From assembly GCA_015231815.1 (NCBI GenBank), contig JADGAW010000085.1:1-8345 (forward strand): a stretch of DNA of 8,345 nt, written 5' to 3'. Below, piece after piece: positions 1 through 5,610 of the stretch (position 1 is the stretch's first letter; each line of letters opens with the position of its first letter). Under the pieces are notes generated by a model. The model was given only the letters and a program-made list of their open reading frames with translations, made no database searches and had not been told where the DNA came from. Position numbers and translations under genes: made by a program. This stretch comes from Nitrospinota bacterium. GTDB lineage: Bacteria > Nitrospinota_A > JADGAW01.

Positions 1-651
1 CCTTGCGGAGAGTTCCAACCTTCATGAAGCTGAAAGTGCCATGAAAAAAGCACGTGAATTGCTGTTAAAACACAATATTTCCCTTCTGGAGGTGGGGAAA
101 AACCAGCATTACTCCCATAAAGAGATTGGTCAAGTCGGCAGAAAAAGTCCCATCAGCTCTCTTATTTCAACTATTCTCAATAAGTTCTTTTTTGTTGAAA
201 CCATCTGGATATTTAGCTATGACCAACACACAAACAAAAAAGGGAGGAAACTAAAATTTTTGGTACTCCTGAAAATATCGAGAAAGCAGAATATACCCAT
301 GATTTTCTCTTTACTATTTCCGAAGTTTTATGGAAGAAATACAAAAAAGAAAACCGAATAGATGCAAATAAGCACCGAAGAACCTTTATTTACGGCATTC
401 TCAATGGGTTTTATGAAAAGCTGGAAAAACAATCAGAGGAAAATAAAACTAAAGCTCTTGTTTGGTCAGGCGACCCAGAACTACAAAGCTATTTCCGTAA
501 GAGAAACCCCCGAATTCGAAGAAGTAAAATAAATTACACCACCAGTTGCAGCAATGTCTATAGGTCAGGAAAGCAGGAAGGTGACAAACTTACTATTCAT
601 AAGGGAGTTAAAGACTCTCAAAACCTTCGACTCAAACTTTTAACCTCCTAA
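1..651 (+). pseudogene. DUF2786-family protein, 5'-truncated by the window edge and interrupted by one frameshift
   Basis: The gene enters from the left edge. Read from base 2, it gives LAESSNLHEAESAMKKAREL followed by LLKHNIS, which is the DUF2786 signature (leucine/alanine start, HEAE-A--KA-ELL-KH-I). An ATG at 41 is internal to this motif and is not the real start. The frame continues through a segment typical of the family's second domain (ILNKFFFVETIW, then SYDQHTNKKGRKL) and then loses similarity, stopping at 359-361. The frame shifted back by one base resumes the family pattern exactly: FGTPENIEKAEYTHDFL from 259, then RRTFIYGILNGFYEKLEK, and the family-like end KQEGDKLTIHKGVKD, with a stop at 649-651. 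The switch falls around 250-261 in an A4-T5 run. Joined, the product would be about 215 residues in the window plus a missing N-terminus. The family has no well-established function. The break could be a recent mutation, a base-calling error in the homopolymer, or less likely a programmed -1 shift. Family assignment is from motif memory and fairly secure. Confidence 0.8.
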
Positions 652-725
652 CCCACTCATTACTCTTCACTCTTTAACCCACCAACCCTTCTACCCATCA
701 ACCCTTCTACTCACCACTCATTACT
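639..725. repeat. Pyrimidine-rich, repeat-like intergenic spacer
   Basis: The spacer between the DUF2786 remnant and gcvPB is almost free of G on the + strand and is built from recurring short words. CAACCCTTCTAC occurs at 683-694 and 699-710, a 16-base period. CACTCATTACT occurs at 654-664 and again at 715-725. Several degenerate TTAACCC/CTAACCC words fall in between. The reverse complement of CACTCATTACTC is present at 3849-3860, after purH. No coding capacity is evident beyond the last codons of the upstream gene. I see no riboswitch-like fold. It looks like a degenerate dispersed low-complexity repeat; its function is unknown. Confidence 0.6.
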
Positions 726-764
726 ATTTCCTCTGAATATTTCAAAAAAATTGGGACATTAAAA

Positions 765-773
765 TGATATAAT
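765..773 (+). promoter_or_regulatory. Candidate extended -10 promoter element for the gcvPB-purH operon
   Basis: TGATATAAT is a perfect extended -10 (TGnTATAAT) and lies 30 bases before the gcvPB start codon. There is no good -35 hexamer at 17 bases; TTGGGA at 751-756 is too close (11-base spacer). Extended -10 promoters can work without a -35. Transcription would start near 780, giving a leader of only about 24 bases, which has no recognisable Shine-Dalgarno. The element is read directly from sequence; promoter activity is inferred. Confidence 0.45.
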
Positions 774-803
774 TTTTCCTCCAAAAAATTACAATTAAAA
801 GCT

Positions 804-2267
804 ATGTTTCAAGAAGAAAAACTAATATTTGAAAAATCAGTAAAAGGCAGAAAAGGCGTACACTTAAGCTTTAACGAGAATAAACTAAACACCGTTAAAC
901 CTTCTATTCCCGATGCTTTCTTGCGCAACAATGCTGCTGAATTACCTGAGGTGAGCGAGACGGATGTTGTCCGGCATTTTCATCGTCTTTCCCATTGGAA
1001 CTATTCCATCGATGAGGGTTTTTATCCCTTAGGTTCCTGTACCATGAAGTATAACCCACGAATTAACGAAATTCTTTCGGGTCTTTCCGGTTTTGGCAAT
1101 TCTCACCCCTCTTTTCCTGAAGAAATTTCTCAAGGAAGTCTTGAGGTTTTTTACAACCTCTCTGAAGCTCTTAAACAAATTACAGGTTTTCCTGCTTGTT
1201 CTTTACAACCTGCTGCAGGTGCTCATGGGGAGTTCACCGGACTCTTACTCATAAAAAAGTATCACGAAATTAAGGGGAACACCAAAAAAAACAAAATAAT
1301 TATTCCTGATTCAGCTCATGGAACTAACCCGTCAAGTTGTACCATTGCAGGTTTTGAAACGGTTCCTCTTGCTTCAGGAGAGGATGGCCGAGTACATATA
1401 GAAGACCTCCGAAAAACCATCAACGAGGAAACAGCGGGGATTATGTTAACAAACCCCAATACTGTCGGACTCTTTGAAAAGGACATAAAAGTCATTGCCG
1501 ATCTTATTCATCAATACGACGGCTTGGTTTATTGTGATGGAGCAAACTTCAATGCAATTATTGGTCAATATTCCCCGGCTAAAATGGGTATTGACGTCAT
1601 GCACCTCAACCTTCACAAAACCTTTTCCACCCCTCACGGAGGTGGAGGTCCGGGAGCTGGTCCCATACTTGTTTCAGATAAGTTGTCACCCTACCTTCCT
1701 GTTCCGGAAATTTGTTTCAACAACGGTATATATTCTCTGGATTATTCAAACGAACAAAGCATTGGAAAGATAAAACATTATTTTGGAAACTTTGGTGTAC
1801 TCCTGAGAGCTTACGCCTACATTCTTTCCCTCGGAGATAAATATATAGCTTCAATTTCCAAACTTTCAGTTCTTAACGCAAATTATTGTCAAGCCCGACT
1901 TAAAGAGCATTTCGATATTCCTTTTGTAAGTACTTTTTGTATGCACGAAACAATTCTTTCCGACTCCAGACAAAATGAGCAGGGTTCTACAACCCTGAAT
2001 ATGGCAAAAGCTCTTATTGATAAAGGCTATCACCCTCCTACAATATATTTTCCCCTGATAGTCAAAGGCGCAATGATGATTGAGCCAACGGAAACAGAAA
2101 GCAAGGAAACCCTTGACGAATTTATTGATGCCCTGATTGCCATCGCTGAAGAAATTAAACAGGGAGAATCCTTTGCATCTGCTCCACAAAAGGTTAAGGT
2201 AACCAGACTTGATGAAGCAACTGCAGCACGAAAACCCATCTTAAAATTTGAGGAAGAAAATGAATAA
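804..2267 (+). CDS. gcvPB: Glycine dehydrogenase (decarboxylating) subunit 2, P-protein beta subunit
   Basis: This is the C-terminal half of the split P-protein of the glycine cleavage system. With subunit 1 (GcvPA) it decarboxylates glycine using pyridoxal phosphate and passes the aminomethyl group to the lipoyl arm of GcvH in the cytoplasm; the reaction can also run in the glycine-synthesis direction. The 487 residues match the full length of stand-alone subunit 2. Visible family motifs are KLIFEKSVKGRKG (6-18), LGSCTMKYNPR (76-86), QPAAGAHGEFTGLL (135-148), PDSAHGTNPSS (168-178) and HLNLHKTFSTPHGGGGPG (267-284), where Lys272 is the expected PLP-binding lysine. The N-terminal motif ending in IFEKS so near the first Met supports the ATG at 804, although no Shine-Dalgarno precedes it. 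The gene overlaps purH. gcvPA, gcvT and gcvH are not in the window; the gene immediately upstream is an unrelated DUF2786 remnant, so subunit 1 must be encoded elsewhere. Confidence 0.97.
   Translation: MFQEEKLIFEKSVKGRKGVHLSFNENKLNTVKPSIPDAFLRNNAAELPEVSETDVVRHFHRLSHWNYSIDEGFYPLGSCTMKYNPRINEILSGLSGFGNSHPSFPEEISQGSLEVFYNLSEALKQITGFPACSLQPAAGAHGEFTGLLLIKKYHEIKGNTKKNKIIIPDSAHGTNPSSCTIAGFETVPLASGEDGRVHIEDLRKTINEETAGIMLTNPNTVGLFEKDIKVIADLIHQYDGLVYCDGANFNAIIGQYSPAKMGIDVMHLNLHKTFSTPHGGGGPGAGPILVSDKLSPYLPVPEICFNNGIYSLDYSNEQSIGKIKHYFGNFGVLLRAYAYILSLGDKYIASISKLSVLNANYCQARLKEHFDIPFVSTFCMHETILSDSRQNEQGSTTLNMAKALIDKGYHPPTIYFPLIVKGAMMIEPTETESKETLDEFIDALIAIAEEIKQGESFASAPQKVKVTRLDEATAARKPILKFEEENE
2250..2256 (+). 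promoter_or_regulatory. Ribosome binding site that sets the purH start
   Basis: GAGGAAG lies inside the last codons of gcvPB, with the GAGG core 6 bases before the ATG at 2260. It favours that ATG over the in-frame TTG at 2248, which would add four residues (MRKK) not expected in PurH. Placing the site within gcvPB implies translational coupling of the two genes. Confidence 0.75.
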
Positions 2268-3807
2268 ATATGCGTTAATAAGTGTTTCAGACAAAACCGG
2301 AATAATAGAACTTGCAAAAAACTTAACAAAACACAACTATAAAATACTTTCTACCGGTGGTTCTGCAAAGCACATAAGGGAAAATGGCATCGACGTAACC
2401 GATGTTTCTGAATATACCGGTTTTCCTGAGATGATGGACGGAAGGGTCAAAACCCTTCATCCAAAGGTTCATGGCGGTATTCTCGCAAGAAGGGATATTT
2501 CAGAACATTGTAAAGCTGCTGAGGAAAACGGTATTTCCTTTATTGATATGGTCATCATTAACCTCTACCCTTTTGAGGAAACCATTAACAAAGAAGGGGT
2601 AAGTCTGGAAGAAACCATTGAAAACATTGATATCGGTGGGCCTGCGATGGTGCGCTCGGCTTCCAAAAATTATCAGGATGTTACGGTAGTGGTATCGCCT
2701 TCTTTTTATACAGAAATTATTCAGGAACTTGATGCAAATAGCGGGAAAACAACTCTTGAACTAAGAAAAAAATTAGCAGTTGCTGCTTTTCAACAAACTG
2801 CCTTTTACGATTCAATTATTTCAAACCACCTTTCTCAGGTTGTTCTTGGAGAAAATTCCCTTAACCATACCCGTGTGACAACAATTCCCCTGAGGTACAG
2901 AGAAAAAATGCGTTATGGAGAAAATCCGCATCAGCTATCATCTTTTTTTTCCAACCCCCTTGAAAAGGGAGGCATTACCCACGCAAAACAACTTCATGGA
3001 AAAGAACTTTCCTTTAATAATATCTATGATGTAGATGCTGCCTACAACCTTGCCTGTGAATTTGAAAAACCGGCAGTTGCCGTTATTAAGCACACAAACC
3101 CCTGTGGATGTGCAACGGCAGACACCATTGAAGAAGCTTATACAAACGCATATAACACCGATACCATTTCAGCATTTGGTGGTGTCTATGCAATAAACCG
3201 AGAACTTTCCCTTGCCATAGCGGAAGAACTGGCAAAAATTTTCGTTGAAGTTGTTGTTGCTCCTTCATATTCAGAAGATGCCTTAAAACTTCTTATGGAA
3301 AAGAAGAATATCCGACTTCTCACCGCAGACTTTAATAAAAATGCATTGCCAGCAGTAAACGGTAAGTTTGTTTCCGGAGGGATGTTACTTCAGGATAACG
3401 ATATTCCGGTATATGATGAAAGCACATGGAAGATTGTAACGGATATTAAACCAACAGAAAAAGAAATTAATGACCTTAAGTTTGCTTTTACTGTAGTTAA
3501 ACACGTAAAATCTAACGCAATTGTTTACGCTCGAAATGGCAAAACAATCGGTATTGGAGCCGGACAAATGAGCCGGGTAGATTCAGTAAACATTGCTAAC
3601 TCAAAAAAATGTGAGCCAACAGAAGGTGCCATGATGGCATCGGATGCTTTTTTCCCTTTTAGGGATGCGGTGGATAACGCTGCAAAAGCCGGAATTAAGG
3701 CAATTATTCAGCCGGGCGGTTCGATAAAGGATCAGGATATTATTGATGCCGCAAATGAGCTTGGCATTGCCATGGTTTTTACCGGAATGAGACATTTCAG
3801 GCATTAG
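2260..3807 (+). CDS. purH: Bifunctional phosphoribosylaminoimidazolecarboxamide formyltransferase / IMP cyclohydrolase
   Basis: PurH catalyses the last two steps of de novo IMP synthesis: formylation of AICAR with 10-formyl-tetrahydrofolate, then ring closure to IMP. The 515-residue product starting at ATG 2260 has the usual family length. The N-terminal MGS-like cyclohydrolase domain (about 1-190) shows ALISVSDKTGI (5-15), STGGS (31-35) and GRVKTLHPKVHGG (61-73). The C-terminal transformylase domain (about 200-515) shows RYGENPHQ (218-225), NNIYDVDAAYNLA (253-265), the catalytic KHTNPCG with Lys277-His278, ISAFGGV (303-309), VKHVKSNAIV (413-422) and the C-terminal run from SDAFFPFRD (461-469) to MVFTGMRHFRH. 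Nothing essential appears missing. It overlaps gcvPB by 8 bases and probably shares its mRNA, placing a 10-formyl-THF consumer beside a one-carbon donor. It ends with TAG, and no clear rho-independent terminator follows. Confidence 0.98.
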   Translation: MNKYALISVSDKTGIIELAKNLTKHNYKILSTGGSAKHIRENGIDVTDVSEYTGFPEMMDGRVKTLHPKVHGGILARRDISEHCKAAEENGISFIDMVIINLYPFEETINKEGVSLEETIENIDIGGPAMVRSASKNYQDVTVVVSPSFYTEIIQELDANSGKTTLELRKKLAVAAFQQTAFYDSIISNHLSQVVLGENSLNHTRVTTIPLRYREKMRYGENPHQLSSFFSNPLEKGGITHAKQLHGKELSFNNIYDVDAAYNLACEFEKPAVAVIKHTNPCGCATADTIEEAYTNAYNTDTISAFGGVYAINRELSLAIAEELAKIFVEVVVAPSYSEDALKLLMEKKNIRLLTADFNKNALPAVNGKFVSGGMLLQDNDIPVYDESTWKIVTDIKPTEKEINDLKFAFTVVKHVKSNAIVYARNGKTIGIGAGQMSRVDSVNIANSKKCEPTEGAMMASDAFFPFRDAVDNAAKAGIKAIIQPGGSIKDQDIIDAANELGIAMVFTGMRHFRH

Positions 3808-3811
3808 AATT

Positions 3812-3860
3812 AAGAGTAAAAAGTGAGAAGTGAGTTATGAAGAGTTATGAGTAATGAGTG
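3812..3860. repeat. Purine-rich GAGTTATGA-like repeats in the purH-dnaN spacer
   Basis: The start of the 154-base spacer after purH consists of variants of one short word. GAGTTATGA occurs at 3832-3840 and 3842-3850, and the variant GAGTAATGA at 3849-3857, preceded by GTGAGAAGTGAG-type sequence. GAGTAATGAGTG at 3849-3860 is the exact reverse complement of CACTCATTACTC at 654-665. The pattern resembles the short AT-rich tandem-like repeats scattered between genes in some bacterial genomes. It carries no hairpin strong enough to call a terminator and no DnaA-box-like TTATNCACA word. Confidence 0.6.
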
Positions 3861-3946
3861 ATATAAGACGGTTATGGTTAGACTATTCACTATTTATGTG
3901 TTTTTAAAGATTTACCTTTGGAAGACATTATTTCTGAAAAATAATT

Positions 3947-3954
3947 AAAGGAGG
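3947..3954 (+). promoter_or_regulatory. Strong Shine-Dalgarno for dnaN
   Basis: AAAGGAGG is a near-perfect anti-16S complement, 7 bases before the ATG at 3962. It fixes the dnaN start and is by far the best ribosome binding site in the window: gcvPB, the response regulator and the chemoreceptor have none that I can see. Confidence 0.9.
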
Positions 3955-3961
3955 TTTTTGA

Positions 3962-5158
3962 ATGGAAATTGAAATTGCAAAGCAGGAATTATCACTTGGA
4001 CTTCAAAGAATACAGGGCATTATTAGCAGTAAAAACATTGACAGGATTTTTTCCTTTTGTTTAATTGAAACAATTGGGGATAGTGGAATTAAAATCAATG
4101 CCACCAACAAACATCAAACAATTATTGGAAAATATGATGCGGCAGTAAAAACAGAAGGAAAGGTTTGTGTTGAAGCTAAAATCCTTTTTGATATCGTTAA
4201 AGTATTGGATGATGGAGTTGTTGAATTAATGCTCGTTAATGAAAAACTTGAAATTAAGTGTAATAAAAGCTCATTTCATCTTCCAACAAAAAACCCCAAT
4301 TCCTTTACAACCCTGCCAAATTTTTCCAATGAAGAGGTTGAAGAACTGTTAACCATTAAAAGCGAAACATTAACCCAATACATCAACAGTGTAAATTTTG
4401 CTGTCTTTCCAACGGCAAGTAAGCCTTTGGATAACATGTTCTTTACCTATGATCCTGAAAACAACAATTTACTGACCTTTGTTGCATCAAACGGACAGGC
4501 TTTTTCTGAAATTGATTTTCACCCGGAACCTGAAAGGTTAAAAACAAACAAAGGTTTTGAGTTTCTGCTCCCGAAACCATCATTAAAAGAATTACTCCTT
4601 TTATTGGGAAGCTGTGATCCACAGGATATCACGATTAAGAAAGCGGGAAATCATCTTCTTTTTATCTTTAACAGAATGGAGCTTGCAATTATTCCCACCA
4701 ACAGCCCCTACGTTAATTTTAGAAAAGCATATCCTGAAGGAAACGATGTTGAGGTTTCTATTGATAGACAGGACTTCATTAATTCTGTTCGAAAAGTAAG
4801 TCAGGTTCTTGAACAAACAAGTGTTATGATTAAGCTTTATTTCACTGCTGGAAGTCTTAAGTTCGAAGCAGTGAATAACCTTGAGTCTGGAGGAGATGCA
4901 GAAGATATTATCGACATTAAATACGAAGAAAGGGATATAACCATTGCTCTTAACAATGTATTTTTACTGGAAACCCTTTCCCATTTTGTTTCAGATACTG
5001 TAACGATTAAAATTAAGGATTCAAAAACACCGGTTATCTTCAGTGACGACAAACGAGCTGAATATCTTGGTATTCTCAACACCATGACCATTGTGGATGA
5101 TGAGGAAGATCTGGAAGATGACTACGAAGAAGAACCTGATGACGATTCACCCTATTAA
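3962..5158 (+). CDS. dnaN: DNA polymerase III beta sliding clamp, divergent, with acidic C-terminal tail
   Basis: The beta clamp is a ring-shaped dimer that encircles DNA and holds the replicative polymerase and repair proteins. The 398-residue protein follows the three-domain clamp plan. Domain 1 (about 1-120) has QELSLGLQRIQGIISSKNI (8-26) and an FHLPTKNPNSFTTLP segment (105-119). Domain 2 (about 128-248) has INSVNFAVFPTASKPLDNMFF and LTFVASNGQAFSEIDF, where most clamps have a VATDGHRLA-type motif. Domain 3 (about 260-376) has SIDRQDFINSVRKVSQVLEQ (266-285), an EAVNNLESGGDAEDI-like strand and LNNVFLLETLSHF (330-342). The usual C-terminal MPMR[L/I] of the partner-binding cleft is replaced by LNTMTI (372-377), followed by an extra tail (378-398) with 14 acidic residues among 379-395. 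No dnaA, recF or gyrB is nearby. It may be this lineage's normal clamp or a diverged paralogue. It is followed after 8 bases by a response regulator, probably on the same mRNA. Confidence 0.88.
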   Translation: MEIEIAKQELSLGLQRIQGIISSKNIDRIFSFCLIETIGDSGIKINATNKHQTIIGKYDAAVKTEGKVCVEAKILFDIVKVLDDGVVELMLVNEKLEIKCNKSSFHLPTKNPNSFTTLPNFSNEEVEELLTIKSETLTQYINSVNFAVFPTASKPLDNMFFTYDPENNNLLTFVASNGQAFSEIDFHPEPERLKTNKGFEFLLPKPSLKELLLLLGSCDPQDITIKKAGNHLLFIFNRMELAIIPTNSPYVNFRKAYPEGNDVEVSIDRQDFINSVRKVSQVLEQTSVMIKLYFTAGSLKFEAVNNLESGGDAEDIIDIKYEERDITIALNNVFLLETLSHFVSDTVTIKIKDSKTPVIFSDDKRAEYLGILNTMTIVDDEEDLEDDYEEEPDDDSPY

Positions 5159-5166
5159 CAAAAATT

Positions 5167-5547
5167 ATGGCGAAGATACTTGTTGTTGATGACGAGAAGA
5201 TGATTCTGGATATTATAGATAATCTTCTCACAAGCGAAGGACACGAAATAACCCTACTCCAAAAAGGCGAAGAAGCAATTACAACCCTATGTGATGATGC
5301 ATCTTGCTTTGACCTTATGCTTCTAGACTTGGGACTACCGGAAATGACGGGAATTGAAGTCCTTGAACATTTGGAAGAAAAAAATATCCAACTACCAAAA
5401 ACCATCATCCTCACAGGGATGATGGAAGTAGATATCTATGTGAGAGCAAAGGAACTGGGAGCCTGTGAATATATAACAAAACCCTTTGATATTGAAACCT
5501 TTGTCGCAATTGTCAACAGCAATTTAGCTCCAACCAAACAGGATTAA
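5167..5547 (+). CDS. Single-domain CheY-like response regulator
   Basis: This is a receiver domain with no output domain (126 residues), so it should act through phosphorylation-dependent protein contacts in the cytoplasm. The conserved receiver residues are present: acidic pair Asp8-Asp9 in ILVVDDE, phospho-acceptor Asp54 in LLDLGLPEMTG, switch Thr83 in IILTG, and Lys105 in the YITKPFD motif. The cognate kinase and target are unknown, and no kinase gene is in the window. It starts 8 bases after the dnaN stop without a visible Shine-Dalgarno, which suggests translation coupled to dnaN and co-transcription. It is convergent with the chemoreceptor gene; a role as that receptor's CheY cannot be shown, because no other che genes are present. 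It could equally be a stand-alone regulator of another pathway. Confidence 0.93.
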   Translation: MAKILVVDDEKMILDIIDNLLTSEGHEITLLQKGEEAITTLCDDASCFDLMLLDLGLPEMTGIEVLEHLEEKNIQLPKTIILTGMMEVDIYVRAKELGACEYITKPFDIETFVAIVNSNLAPTKQD

Positions 5548-5565
5548 GTAAATCCCCTCCAATAG

Positions 5566-5591
5566 TTCCAAGTATGAAGGCTACTTAGGAA
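5566..5591. terminator. Hairpin between convergent genes, possible bidirectional terminator
   Basis: TTCCAAGTA (5566-5574) pairs with TACTTAGGAA (5582-5591), giving a 9-bp stem with one bulged A (5587) and a 7-base loop. It lies between the stops of the response regulator and the chemoreceptor, where a shared terminator is expected. Neither strand has a run of T after the stem, so intrinsic termination is uncertain. Confidence 0.35.
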
Positions 5592-5610
5592 GAATTGAAA
5601 CTGTTATAGA

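Noticed and set aside
41..361. Open frame starting at ATG 41 as a complete 106-residue gene
   Set aside because: The conserved DUF2786 motif begins before the ATG, at base 2, and the last third of this frame (after about 257) is out-of-frame sequence; it is part of a larger frameshifted gene.
652..803. Glycine riboswitch upstream of gcvPB
   Set aside because: The spacer is pyrimidine-rich and nearly lacks G, so the conserved G-rich helices and core of that riboswitch cannot form; the promoter candidate is also too close to the start codon.
2248..2259. TTG at 2248 as the purH start
   Set aside because: It adds only MRKK, places the GAGG site inside the coding region, and the ATG at 2260 has correct spacing and fits the family N-terminus.
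1866..2329. Minus-strand frames opposite the 3' end of gcvPB
   Set aside because: They lie opposite a well-conserved gene, have no recognisable motif and no ribosome site.
3808..3860. CRISPR array suggested by short repeats
   Set aside because: The words are only about 9-12 bases, imperfect and nearly contiguous, with no uniform spacers and no cas genes.
3808..3961. Replication origin (DnaA boxes) before dnaN
   Set aside because: No TTATNCACA-like box on either strand, and none of dnaA, recF or gyrB is visible in the window.
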